Of a DNA stretch of 64,000 nt, positions 10,796 through 20,323 are shown in pieces (the first letter of the stretch is position 1; each line of letters begins with the position of its first letter). Below the pieces are notes generated by a model. It saw only the letters and a list, made by a program, of their open reading frames with translations. It had not been told where the DNA came from and made no database searches. The DNA lies in contig BGKB01000197.1 in assembly GCA_003116975.1 (NCBI GenBank), forward strand, positions 1 to 64,000. The letters run 5' to 3'. Origin of the DNA: Aurantiochytrium sp. KH105 (taxonomy: Eukaryota; Sar; Bigyra; Thraustochytrida; Thraustochytriidae). The position numbers were made by a program, and so were the translations under genes.

Positions 10796-11320
10796 CGTGC
10801 TTGTTCCAAAATTTCGCTTGGATCCGCGTGCTTCAAGCTCGCTATTGCTTATTCCAATGATTCGCTTAGATCCGCGTGCTTGAAGCTTGCTATTGCTTGT
10901 TCCAATGGTTCGCCTGAAGCTGCGTGCTTGAAGCTCGCTATTGCTTGTTCCAATGGTTCGCCTGAAGCTGCGTGCTTGAAGCTCGCTATTGCTTGTTCCA
11001 ATGATTCGCTTGGAGGCGCGTGCTTGAAGCTCGCTATTGCTTGTTCCAATGTTTCGCTTGGATCCGCGTGCTTGAAGCTCGCTATTGCTTGTTCCAATGG
11101 TTCGCCTGAAGCTGCGTGCTTGAAGCTCGCTATTGCATGTTCCAATGGTTCGCTTGGATCCGCGTGCTTGAAGCTCGCTATTGCTTGTTCCAAAGTTTCG
11201 CTTGGATCCGCGTGCTTCAAGCTCGCTATTGCTTGTTCCAATGATTCGCTTGGATCCGCGTGCTTGAAGCTTGCTATTGCTTGTTCCAATGTTTCTCATG
11301 GAGCCCCTTTTTTGGATTTT
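10796..11320. repeat. 48-bp minisatellite, ten full copies without indels
   Basis: Full copies start at 10826, 10874, 10922, 10970, 11018, 11066, 11114, 11162, 11210 and 11258, exactly 48 bp apart, with partial copies at both ends. The unit reads GCGTGCTTGAAGCTCGCTAT and continues TGCTTGTTCCAATG before a variable segment (GTTCGCCTGAAGCT, ATTCGCTTGGATCC or TTTCGCTTGGATCC). Because 48 is a multiple of three and no indel occurs, frames on both strands stay open, giving a 16-residue repeat such as LEQAIASFKHADPSET on the minus strand. Whether any frame is translated cannot be decided from sequence. Confidence 0.9.
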
Positions 11321-11657
11321 GCGACAGGTTCTTTCTCAAAGAGGAGTCATTGCCTGTACGACGCAAGTGGTACAAGGAGAAAGAAGCCTTTCTAATCGAA
11401 CTGATTCGCCGATGATTTGAACTTGACTGAAAAATGAACTTCGTTCGGTCTGATCGCAGACTGGATTAGCGAGACTGAACAAGGTCTCTTGGCAAGCATA
11501 ACAGGTATTATAGGCCCACTCCTCCTCTAACTCGAAATACTTCAGATCAAGTTTCCACTTTCTCCGTCGAATAGGAGCGAATTGGACTCGAAAGTCCGCT
11601 ACCCGCATTAGATCCATTGTCAAGGTGTTTCTTTTATGGCCTGTACATGATATTGAT
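11321..11657. other. intergenic region downstream of the CoA-transferase gene
   Basis: No independent gene is evident. On the minus strand a frame at about 11560-11610 reads ADFRVQFAPIRR, which loosely resembles the C-terminal end of family III CoA-transferases and could be a last exon of the neighbouring gene. This is speculative. Confidence 0.35.
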
Positions 11658-14477
11658 TCAAAGAGCAACGCGTGGACTTTGCAGCAAATTGCAGGGGGAT
11701 GCAACACGAACATCCTGACCATGTCGCGTTGCTTCGAGCATCGTGTTCTGTCGCGCTTGCGGATGGCGCGCGAGCTGCTCGGGTCGGTTAATGGTCGTGT
11801 ACCAGAGATCGACCTCTGCAGCACGCTTGCGAAAGGTGGCGAGATCCAAATGCGATGCGGACGCGTGCAAGATATCGTTCACGACAAGCAAAAAGGGCCT
11901 TGCGCGGTCCAGGTTCGTGGGCGCACCGCGATTCGGCAGCACATCAGTCGCGAGACTCCAGAAAAGACGCCACCATGCCATGTAAGGTGCCTGCAAGGCC
12001 CGCAGTGTGCGCGAGAGGTGCTCGGCGGTATCCACGCCCAGAAGCTGAATCCAGGTCCCATCCTTGAGCCGAAGGGGCCTGCAACACGGCAAGGCAAAGA
12101 GCGAATCGCACTCGGAAGATTTTAACATGACAAGCGGCGTCATGCGCGCATCGCGGTGCACGACGCTACTTGCGCCCTGGATGGTCCAGTGACCAATGTT
12201 ATCCAGGTACACATGCACAAATTGGCCCTCGTTTGTCCGCTTCAAGTGAAAGTACGCTAATGTCAGAGCCGCAGAGAGGTGCAAGGACGCGACAAGGTCG
12301 ACACAGTGTCGCGGAGGCGCCTGAATCGAGCTCGGGGCCGCCCCGCCCACAAGGTGGGCGAACCCCGTGCCGGCAAAGAGGGCACCAAAGACGCCCTTGT
12401 CCGTCTCGCGGCCTCGACTTTCGTGGAGGCTTACCACGACAAGGTTCGCACACCTCGAAGACAGCGAGGCAGCATCAAGGTCGAGATGCCGCAAATCGTC
12501 TTGGGCGAAATCTGTGACAAAAACGGACGCACGCGTTTCGAGAAGTCGCTGAAGTTCCGTGTTGCCTTCCATCGAAAGATTTCCCACGTGCACAACCTCC
12601 TTGCCGCCATTGTATTGCTCGTAAAGAGCAGGGTCTCGCGTGCGGAGGGGGTCGCCGCCACGAGGTTCGATGCGCAGCACCGTCGCACCACGCTCCACGA
12701 GGACGCGACAGGCTGCAGAGACACAAATGGAGGGCTCCGGCCCACCAAAGTCCACGAGTTCCACCACCACACATCCAGCCAGAGGAGGCGAAAGAGTACC
12801 CTCAAAGGCGGCCGTTGCCCGAGGCAGCAGCGCAGCTTCCTGTCGTGGCAACCAACCGCGTTCCTTTACATCTTGTGTATGCGCACCCTTCGCAGGCGCA
12901 AAAGCCTCCCTTGGACCGTGTGCTTGGCTGCACGAGAACTCAAGAGGCATACGGACCCCGAATCGCATGTCGGAAACGCGTTTGGACAGTGGAATCAGAG
13001 ATCCGAGCAATCCTTTTCGTTCTTCGCTTTCTTCCTGCGCAGCTGCTGCGATTGCAGCTGCAGACGGCTTGATGATTTTGGTTGGCAACGCACCCTCAGC
13101 ATTGGACGTGGTCGTTGCCGTCGCCGCCGTCGACGCCGCCGCCGCCGCTGCTGCTGTTGCTGCTACAGAATTGGGATTCCATCCCGCTATGCTATCTTGA
13201 TCATTGTCCTCGGCAACCCAGGCCCAGACCTCGCGCAGATCACGTACACGTTGATATGCGATGCCTCCACTCTTGAGCAAGTCCGAGGCCTGAGAGGCCG
13301 TAAGGGAAGCGATGCGACGCTCTGCGGCACTGATAACATTCGTCGCCGCAGGTCCTGGTGGGCCATCAAGGCCTAGTGCTTCACGTAGTGCGCGTTCCCC
13401 TGCCATGGTGGACGTTTCGTTCGGGCTAATCTTGCGTCGACGGTGGCCACACACGGCCAGTTGGACGCCGTCACCCGTGCGATATACGTGACGCAAGGGA
13501 TCCTTGGCCAATGTGTCGCTGCGAGCGCGTCCGTTCACAGTCACGTACGGGCCCACGCACCAGCCGCCTGCGTGTAAGAGAGACGTGTCGACGAGCTGAC
13601 CGCGACCTGTTTCTGCACGTTGCACGAGCGCCATTGCAATACCAGTCACGAGCGCCTGCGCTGTAGTGGCGTCGCCCGCGCCTTGAGGAAGAGATGCAAA
13701 GAGACTGTCGCGCTCGTGAAAGAGCATTGCTAACCCAGACGCGGCCCAAAAGGCGCCGAGGTCAGACCCAGACAACGCGCGTCCGGCGCCATGGGCGCCC
13801 CAGGCCGAAACCTGCGCATAAATGAGATGCGGAAACGCCGTCAACAGCGCACTTGGGTCCAGCTGTGCAGCGCGCAGACTCCCAGGCTGTGCGTTGGTGA
13901 TGAATACATCTGCGTCGCGCAAGAGGCCACGCAAATGTGCGAGACCATGTTCCGTGCGGGTATCGACGCAAATGGAGGCCTTGCCGAGATTTGCCACCTC
14001 GAATACGGCGCTTGGACTTCGTCCATCAGCGCGGGCTTCCTCGAGAAGTCCAAATCCGTCGCGGAGAGTGTCTCCTTCCGGAGCCTCCACCTTGATTACC
14101 TCCGCGCCCAGCTCGCCGAGCAGGCGAGCGGCAAGGGGTCCCGCGAGTTGCGAAGAGAGTTCTACTACGCGCACGCCGTGCAAGAGAGGTGCGCCGCGAC
14201 CAGGTCCCAGTGTTGCGCGCTCTGCGTCCTCGCTGCGCGTTTCCTGGGACGCCAGTTTGCGTTTCTGCGCGGTCGCCCGCCGCGCGCGTCGACGTGCGAG
14301 TGCCGTCACAACAACACCTGCGCAGACGGCTGCGAACCCAAGTCCGGCTAAACGCAGGGCAACATGCAGCACGGCCGCGGCAGTGTCTCCCTGCGTGCCG
14401 CCACCATCACCGCTGCCCTCGGGTTGGCTCGCCTGCTGCGGATAGTGTTGCGCGCGCGTCAGACGCACGCTCGCCAT
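11658..14477 (-). CDS. membrane-anchored double family III CoA-transferase (CaiB/BaiF type)
   Basis: The start is set at the ATG at 14477; upstream in-frame sequence to 14732 looks untranslated. The product is 939 residues. Residues about 34-60 form one transmembrane helix (LRLAGLGFAAVCAGVVVTAL) followed by an Arg-rich stretch. The first CoA-transferase unit starts near 103 (VRVVELSSQLAGP, LLGELGAEVIKVE) and carries the family's catalytic Asp in GQLVDTSLL near 296. An Ala/Ser/Thr-rich linker follows (about 445-490). The second unit starts near 566 (VVVELVDFGGPEPS), but the equivalent site reads GQFVHVYLD near 755, with His in place of Asp. Family III enzymes move CoA between carboxylic acids (formyl, carnitine, succinate) or racemise acyl-CoA; the substrate cannot be told here. 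The C-terminus is somewhat short of the usual family end, so a last intron may be missed (see 11321-11657). Confidence 0.8.
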   Translation of the reverse strand: MASVRLTRAQHYPQQASQPEGSGDGGGTQGDTAAAVLHVALRLAGLGFAAVCAGVVVTALARRRARRATAQKRKLASQETRSEDAERATLGPGRGAPLLHGVRVVELSSQLAGPLAARLLGELGAEVIKVEAPEGDTLRDGFGLLEEARADGRSPSAVFEVANLGKASICVDTRTEHGLAHLRGLLRDADVFITNAQPGSLRAAQLDPSALLTAFPHLIYAQVSAWGAHGAGRALSGSDLGAFWAASGLAMLFHERDSLFASLPQGAGDATTAQALVTGIAMALVQRAETGRGQLVDTSLLHAGGWCVGPYVTVNGRARSDTLAKDPLRHVYRTGDGVQLAVCGHRRRKISPNETSTMAGERALREALGLDGPPGPAATNVISAAERRIASLTASQASDLLKSGGIAYQRVRDLREVWAWVAEDNDQDSIAGWNPNSVAATAAAAAAASTAATATTTSNAEGALPTKIIKPSAAAIAAAAQEESEERKGLLGSLIPLSKRVSDMRFGVRMPLEFSCSQAHGPREAFAPAKGAHTQDVKERGWLPRQEAALLPRATAAFEGTLSPPLAGCVVVELVDFGGPEPSICVSAACRVLVERGATVLRIEPRGGDPLRTRDPALYEQYNGGKEVVHVGNLSMEGNTELQRLLETRASVFVTDFAQDDLRHLDLDAASLSSRCANLVVVSLHESRGRETDKGVFGALFAGTGFAHLVGGAAPSSIQAPPRHCVDLVASLHLSAALTLAYFHLKRTNEGQFVHVYLDNIGHWTIQGASSVVHRDARMTPLVMLKSSECDSLFALPCCRPLRLKDGTWIQLLGVDTAEHLSRTLRALQAPYMAWWRLFWSLATDVLPNRGAPTNLDRARPFLLVVNDILHASASHLDLATFRKRAAEVDLWYTTINRPEQLARHPQARQNTMLEATRHGQDVRVASPCNLLQSPRVAL

Positions 14478-14941
14478 CTTAGCGCAGCTTGTGCGAAGTT
14501 TCGATTTTGCTGATTTTGATGTGGAACCGAAATCATTGAACCGAGACGAGCCGAGATGAGACGCGACGTTCGCAATCAATCCAGGCAGGCAATCAGAGCA
14601 AAAGGGGGAGCGGGGGCGGGGGAGAGAAAAGAAGCAAAGAAGAAATGTAAACCAAGGTTGGCGTGCGCCATCCATTGCAAGCCGCAAACGACGGACAAAA
14701 CATCCAATTATAAGAGTTCGTACTTTGAACATGTACGAGGGTCAATCCAAGTTGTCAAAGGCATCACAAATGTGAATACGAAGGTTCGCACAAACTGGTG
14801 TAGAGAATATGAAACCAAAGCTCAAGTCATACAGTATGCCAAAGATGATGAACGCACATACCAATGTCTTGGCTTCTATCACAATTACTCAAGTTGGAAC
14901 TAACGCACGCACGCACGCACATCGATTACGCACTCATTCGT
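14478..14941. other. intergenic region between two minus-strand genes
   Basis: No gene is seen. It presumably holds the promoter and 5' untranslated region of the CoA-transferase gene and the 3' flank of the PSMG1-like gene. A purine-rich patch lies near 14600-14645 and CGCA tandem units at about 14903-14920. Confidence 0.5.
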
Positions 14942-16048
14942 TCACATGTAGAGAAGTCCTCGATCTGCAGCACGGCGTTCGCGAATAACACCACAGGCAC
15001 TTCGTACCGTCTCGACGTCACGTAAAAAGGTAGAGTCCAAAGATGCGGAAATGGGTTCCAGCAGGCCCAGCAGGGGTCCGACCAAGGCCAGCAGCGTCTC
15101 GGCGCCAAGCTGAGACTCCCGAAGGCTCAAGAACGCGAGACAGCCGTTGGCCGGTGCCACAAAGGTACATTCGCCGAGAATAGCTGCAGTCAGACCTGTG
15201 ACGAGGTTTCCTGATTCGAGCACGTCAACACCAAGAGAAGTGCACGAGGCGCGTGCCTCTGCGCTTGAGGCAAGACCTCGCACAAGAGGGGGCTCCTCGT
15301 GGCGTCCACCCTCGCTGAGAAACTCGTACGTGAACATGGCATCAACTACACAAACGTGTGACGGACTTCCAAGAGCCTCGATCGTTGCCTTGGCCCACGA
15401 CCAGAGTGCGCGTTCCTCAATTCCCTCGATTGCTTCCAGCGCAACCCAGGAGACCTTTCCGGACGAGATAGATCGCACAACTGCGCGATGCGGACCCACC
15501 TCAAGCGTGCCAACTTCTTCGGCGCTCCCTTCGACGAAGCATGCTTCGACAAAGGAGCTGAGCTCGGGCCCAACTGAAACAATACCTACATCGGCACCCT
15601 GGGGCAGCGTTTTGTCCGCGTGAACCTGCGTGCCAGTATTACGTCAGTCATCATTTCGCTTCATAATGCATGCATTCTTTTCGTGTTTTGAGGCTAGAGC
15701 GGCAAGCCCAATGCGCGACTTAATTCGTGCTGCAGATAAGAAGGGGATTTCTGCTCGCTTGTATTTGCATCGTATGCCTTGATTCGCTTTGCTTTGCTTT
15801 GCTTTGCTTTGCTTTGCTTTGCTTTGCTTTGCTTTGCTTTGCTTTGCTTTGCTTTGCTTTGCTTTGCTTTGCTTTGCTTTGCTTTGCTTTGCTTGACCTT
15901 ATGCGATGACGTAACGTACCGTGAGCTTGGGGACCTCGAGTGGCTTTGCTTGCAATGCGATGCGCGCTTCCTCCTCCTCCTCCTCGTCCAGAGTGTTTCG
16001 CGAACGGGGGGCGTCGCGCTCCGTCACCCTCTCCACAAGGCCCGCCAT
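14942..16048 (-). CDS. PSMG1: proteasome assembly chaperone 1-like protein (2 exons)
   Basis: Exon 1 runs from 16048 down to 15920 and exon 2 from 15625 down to 14942. The GT-AG intron (GTACGT donor, GCACGCAG acceptor) is phase 0. The joined product is 270 residues, close to the roughly 290 of animal PSMG1. Resemblance to that family rests on an acidic N-terminal stretch followed by a Leu/Ala patch (DEEEEEEARIALQAK) and on the C-terminal block LESGNLVTGLTAAILGE, where PSMG1 proteins have a Pro-Asn-[IV]-[VH]-x-x-[LM]-x-Ala-Ala-x-L segment. Family role: with PSMG2 it helps build the proteasome alpha ring in the cytoplasm. The gene is divergent from the NOP4 gene about 0.8 kb away. The exon structure is well supported; the family call is moderate and made by eye. 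Confidence 0.6.
15786..15894. repeat. (GCTTT)21 pentanucleotide microsatellite inside the PSMG1-like intron
   Basis: Twenty-one uninterrupted copies of GCTTT (AAAGC on the transcribed strand) fill about a third of the 294-nt intron at 15626-15919. In the transcript it is a purine-rich AAAGC tract, not a polypyrimidine tract. Confidence 0.95.
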
Positions 16049-16852
16049 GGCGACAGCAAGGTCGTTGCCTTTCGGTCTTCGACCTCACCAAGAAGTCTTT
16101 GACACGTGCGGCAACAAAGGGCGCCTTGCGTCTGCCCGCGCGCACTGCACAGCCCTCCACCTAAGTCGAGCGAGCGAGCGAGCGAGCAAGCGAGCAAGCG
16201 AGCAAGCAAGCGAGCGAGCGAGCACGCAAAGCTGGTCTGGTTGAGAAAGCGAAGCTTCCGCTCATCATGAATGCTGCCGCTCGCTTCACTGCTGTTGCGG
16301 AGGGGCCTCTTTGCCTGTTCAGGCGGCCTGCTTGCTGCTCGAGCAAAGTGAAGGAGACGTGAACGAGATCGCAATCGAGCATGATTACGAACAAACTCTT
16401 CTCCAGTGCACGATTCTGGCAGGCATTTCATCAGGCCCGCGCCGCAGAGCAGATCCCTCCCCTCCTCCCCCCCCAAAAAGTCATCGCGGCGGCGCCGGCG
16501 ACACAGGCCCGCCGGCGCTGTAGTCGCGGCGGCCGCTCCCCGCCGGTCCCGCCCTAGTATATCCTTGTTTATGATACAAAGCGAGGATATTCTCCGGAAC
16601 CCTGGCGTCCACCACATACTGGTGTATACATAGGCCTACTGGTGGTAGTAAGGGACAGCAGTGAGTGGTGGGTGGCCGTGCAGCAAACGCGGACTCGACG
16701 TCGCGCGGAGGACTCGCGCTCGCGGACGCGCTGGAGGACGTGCAACGAGCGCGCAAGAGCTGCGCGGAAAGTGAACCCGCCGAGAAAGACGCCTTCTTGC
16801 CTCGTCGGCGCGGAAACGTTTGGCAGAGTCTGGGGTCCAGCAGACGGCCAAG
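16049..16852. promoter_or_regulatory. divergent promoter region, PSMG1-like / NOP4
   Basis: The stretch separates start codons of divergent genes and should hold both promoters. It contains a (GAGC/AAGC)n tract at about 16167-16222 and GC-rich CGGCGGCGCCGG sequence near 16490. No specific transcription factor site could be assigned, and no convincing ORF is present. Confidence 0.45.
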
Positions 16853-19800
16853 ATGGACGAGGAATCAGACACGGTCTTTGTACGCGGGCTGCAGCCTGGG
16901 ACGCACGACGACGAGCTTAACGAGGCATTTTCGGAGATTGGCCCCGTCAAATCAGCTTTTATTGTCGTGGAAAAAGATGGACCTCGAAAGGGCCAGAGCC
17001 GAGGTTTTGGTTTTGTGCAGTTCGCTCTTCCCGAGGATGCCGCCGCGGCCGTGGAAAAGTTGCGTGGCACACAAATTGCCGGCAGCACCATCAAACTTGC
17101 GCTTGCTCAGAAGAGGGGCTATCGCCATCAAGGTCCGAGTGGTCGTTCTGCCAACGCTACGCAGAATGCTGCTGCGTCTTCTGTTCTTGCTAACAAGCCC
17201 GGAGGAGCCAGATCGCAGCGTCAGGTCGATGGTCATGGTGACGATTCAGATGATTCAAATGATGACAGCGGTGACAGCGGTGACAGCGATGACGAGCATG
17301 GAGACGAGGATGAGGACAACGAGCAAGATAGCGGAAACGATGACAACGGCGACGAGGACGACGATGATGTCGAAGGGGAGGGCGAGAAGTCCAGACTTTC
17401 GACACGGTCGCACCGCCGTGCTCCAGACAACTTTTTCCGGCGCCTTGCACGGGATGCTGTGGTAAGGAGCGCCGCGCCCAAGTCCAAATCGGGTAAGGAC
17501 AAGCCAGCTTCACAGGATGAGGAGGCCCGCATCGATCGTACCGAAGAGCTTCTGCGTGACTCGTCGACGATTCTCTTCAACCTGCCTCCCGGGACCTCTG
17601 CCGCGCAGGTGCGTCGCAAGGCGGGAAAGGCTGGCAAAGTCAACATGGTCGAGTATCCTCTGACCTCATTGAGCCTCGATATTGATGGGTCCAACATGGC
17701 CCTCGTTGTCTTCACCAAGAAGACGAGCGCTGCTATGGCGCTGCGCAAGCTTGACGGCAAGTCTTGGGTCGCCGATGAACCCAAGGGCAAGAAGAAGAGC
17801 AAGAAGAAGACCGCCAACACGCAGCAGGCAGGAGGCGCCTCGAGCCAGATCGCATGTCGTCGGATCAAGCAGATCGCCTTCGATAGTCGGACACGCACGA
17901 CTCGGTGCCGTCTCATCGTGCGCAATCTCAATTTCTCCACGCGGGAAAAACATTTACGTGCTACCTTCGAGTCATTTGGCCCTGTGCTTCAGGTTTTTCT
18001 TGCCAAAGACAAGGAGTCGAAGTCCAACAAGAATTCTATGGGTTATGCTTTTGTTCAGTTTGCTTGCCGTCTCGACGCGCAAAAGGCACTCGAAAGTGTC
18101 AACGGAAACAAGATTAATGGCCGCGTTGTAGCTGTCGATTGGACCCTCGACAAGCGTGACTATGAGCGTCTCCAGGCCGAGGCTCGCGACGGTGAGGGCG
18201 AAGAAGACGCTCAAGAGGACGAAGCCGTCGAGGAAAAAGACGATAGTCAAGACGACGACGAAGCAGAAGACGAAGAAGAAGACGAAGACGAAATCGATAG
18301 TGATGACGATGATGACGAAGACGAAGACGAGAGTGACGACAACGAAGATGAGAGCGATGACGATGACGAGGAGGCGGAGGAGGAGGAAGAGGAAGAGGAA
18401 AGTATCACACAAGGAACGAAGAACGTCTCGCAGAGAGAACGTTTCCAGGAAGAAAAGCTCAACACGCTGTTTCTTCGCAATGTGCTGTTTGAAACAACAG
18501 AAGAAGATCTGTACGAGACTTTCCGGAAATTTGGAGGCGTGCGCTATGTCCGCGTTGTCAAGGGTCCTGATGGGCGTAGTCGTGGCACCGCCTTTGTCAA
18601 CTTTTACAACCAAGCTTCCACCCAACGAGCCTTGGCCAAGGCAGCCGAGGTGCCAGTCGTGCAAAAAACTCTCAAGCGCAAGCAAAGAGATGCACAAGAG
18701 GCTGCAGCCCCAGTCGGCGGCTCGGGTATTATGTGCGCGGGTCGACCGCTCCTCGTGACCCCGGCAGTGAATCCAGATGACGCAAAGGCGCTGATCGAGG
18801 CGCGAGAGAAGGCTAAAACCGAAAAGGTTGACCGCCGGCACCTCTATTTGGCGCGCGAAGGCAGGGTTTACGAAGGCGATGGTGTGCAGATTCCAGAACA
18901 GGATCTTCAGAAACGCCAGCGGGCTGAGCGCGAAAAGCAGACGAAGCTGCGCAGCCCCATGTTTTTCGTATCTCCGACTCGATTGTCAGTTCGCAACCTT
19001 TTCCGCGGCGGCCTCGGCGAGGACGCGGCGTACCCGGAACCCACGGAGAAGAGCCTGACCAAGATCTTCCGCCGTGCTGCACGCAAGGGTTTGGAGGCGG
19101 GCCTCGTTGCCACCGTGGATGGTGACGAGTCGCTCTTCCCGAAAGGCTGGCCTGATCAGTCGCAAATGCAGCCTGTTTCGGTCAAGTATGCTCGCGTTAT
19201 GCGCGAGGAAGCTCCTGTAATCCAGAGTTCGGACGTCGACACTAGCATGTCCACAAGCACGCAGCAGCCATCGACTTTAGCAAAAGGTGCCGGGGACAGT
19301 GACGCTGCAGAGGGTTCTCAGAACAAGGGTGGAAAAGTCACGCGAAACAAGCAAAAGGTTCTTGGCCGGTCCACAGGCTTTGCCTTTGTGGAGTTTGCCG
19401 AGCACGTGCACGCCCTCGCGGCACTGCGCATTCTCAACAATAACCCTGCCTACGCGTATGTGGCTGCCGGCGGCCCACGGTCCATGAGTATTCGTGAGCA
19501 AGATCGCTCGAGGCTCATCGTTGAGTTTGCTGTGGAGAATGCGGCCAAAATCCGCGCACGTGAGCAGCGACTTGAAAAGCAGCGCAAGGGTAGCACCATG
19601 CAAAGGAATGCCAAGCTTGCCGCTTCGCTTGCTGCCAGTGCCACCGAAACATCTGGAGACCGCGGGGCTTCTTTTTCGGCGGTTGCATCGCCCCAAAACA
19701 GCAAGAAGCGATCGCTTCCCTCGGGTCAGGCAAACGGACCAGCCAAGGGGCCAACTGCGTTCAAGTCAGGTCCCAGTTCTGATGCCCCACAACGTAAGCA

Positions 19801-20080
19801 ACGTCGTGCCGATGGAAGAAACGGCAAGTTTGGTAGCAGACAGCAGCAGCAGCAGCAGCAGCAGCAGCAAAAGGGCGGCCGTGCAATGAGCGAACGGGCC
19901 GCCAAGAAGGCGAAATTGCAGCATCACCCAGCGGTTGTCAACAATGCCGAGGTAAGCAAGGTCAGTTCGGCCGATTTCCGCAAGCTCGTGGACCAGTACA
20001 AGGCAGGTATGAAGAGCAGTGGAGCCAAGGCCGCCAAGGACACTACTAGCAAGAAACAACGCTGGTTCGACGTAGCGTAA
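16853..20080 (+). CDS. RBM28: nucleolar multi-RRM ribosome biogenesis protein
   Basis: The start is the ATG at 16853 in good context (CCAAGATGGACG); the frame upstream to 16820 has only a TTG. The product is 1075 residues. RRM1 is at about 6-85 (VFVRGL, GFGFVQF), RRM2 about 238-310 (ILFNLPPG), RRM3 about 353-435 (CRLIVRNLNFST, GYAFVQF), RRM4 about 532-650 (LFLRNVLFETTEEDL, GTAFVNF) and a fifth RRM-like unit about 706-870 (LSVRNL, GFAFVEF). Long Asp/Glu runs separate RRM1 from RRM2 and RRM3 from RRM4. The tail is Lys/Arg-rich with a polyglutamine tract encoded at about 19843-19870. This order matches yeast Nop4p and animal RBM28, needed for 60S subunit maturation in the nucleolus. It converges on PIN1 with about 240 bp between. 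Confidence 0.9.
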   Translation: MDEESDTVFVRGLQPGTHDDELNEAFSEIGPVKSAFIVVEKDGPRKGQSRGFGFVQFALPEDAAAAVEKLRGTQIAGSTIKLALAQKRGYRHQGPSGRSANATQNAAASSVLANKPGGARSQRQVDGHGDDSDDSNDDSGDSGDSDDEHGDEDEDNEQDSGNDDNGDEDDDDVEGEGEKSRLSTRSHRRAPDNFFRRLARDAVVRSAAPKSKSGKDKPASQDEEARIDRTEELLRDSSTILFNLPPGTSAAQVRRKAGKAGKVNMVEYPLTSLSLDIDGSNMALVVFTKKTSAAMALRKLDGKSWVADEPKGKKKSKKKTANTQQAGGASSQIACRRIKQIAFDSRTRTTRCRLIVRNLNFSTREKHLRATFESFGPVLQVFLAKDKESKSNKNSMGYAFVQFACRLDAQKALESVNGNKINGRVVAVDWTLDKRDYERLQAEARDGEGEEDAQEDEAVEEKDDSQDDDEAEDEEEDEDEIDSDDDDDEDEDESDDNEDESDDDDEEAEEEEEEEESITQGTKNVSQRERFQEEKLNTLFLRNVLFETTEEDLYETFRKFGGVRYVRVVKGPDGRSRGTAFVNFYNQASTQRALAKAAEVPVVQKTLKRKQRDAQEAAAPVGGSGIMCAGRPLLVTPAVNPDDAKALIEAREKAKTEKVDRRHLYLAREGRVYEGDGVQIPEQDLQKRQRAEREKQTKLRSPMFFVSPTRLSVRNLFRGGLGEDAAYPEPTEKSLTKIFRRAARKGLEAGLVATVDGDESLFPKGWPDQSQMQPVSVKYARVMREEAPVIQSSDVDTSMSTSTQQPSTLAKGAGDSDAAEGSQNKGGKVTRNKQKVLGRSTGFAFVEFAEHVHALAALRILNNNPAYAYVAAGGPRSMSIREQDRSRLIVEFAVENAAKIRAREQRLEKQRKGSTMQRNAKLAASLAASATETSGDRGASFSAVASPQNSKKRSLPSGQANGPAKGPTAFKSGPSSDAPQRKQRRADGRNGKFGSRQQQQQQQQQQKGGRAMSERAAKKAKLQHHPAVVNNAEVSKVSSADFRKLVDQYKAGMKSSGAKAAKDTTSKKQRWFDVA

Positions 20081-20323
20081 ATCCACAACGTTGGTTCGAA
20101 GTAGCATATAGATTCACAACGCTGATTTGACGAAGTGTAAATTCACGTTGTTTGTTGGGGATCCTTTAACTAAAAGAAAAGCAAAGAAAGAAACATTCTA
20201 AAGAAAGAGATGCATTGTCTCTGACCAAACACGCCCTTGACCCCCCTTTTTGGTCCTTTTTCGTGCGCGCCTCTCTCTGTAAGGATCAAAACAGAGAAAC
20301 GAAAAATGCACACCAATACACAT

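Noticed and set aside
10796-11320. A CRISPR-like array
   Set aside because: The units are head-to-tail 48-bp repeats without unique spacers, and the setting is a eukaryotic chromosome.
11336-11657. A final exon of the CoA-transferase gene encoding ADFRVQFAPIRR
   Set aside because: A weak donor (CATGGTCAGG) and a possible TAG acceptor keep the frame and the text resembles the family's end, but the evidence is too thin to change the gene model. cDNA would decide.
14478-14732. A longer N-terminus for the CoA-transferase, beginning MFKVRTLIIG
   Set aside because: The start at 14477 places a membrane helix and basic flank in normal positions. The upstream text is compositionally unlike the protein and has no second feature.
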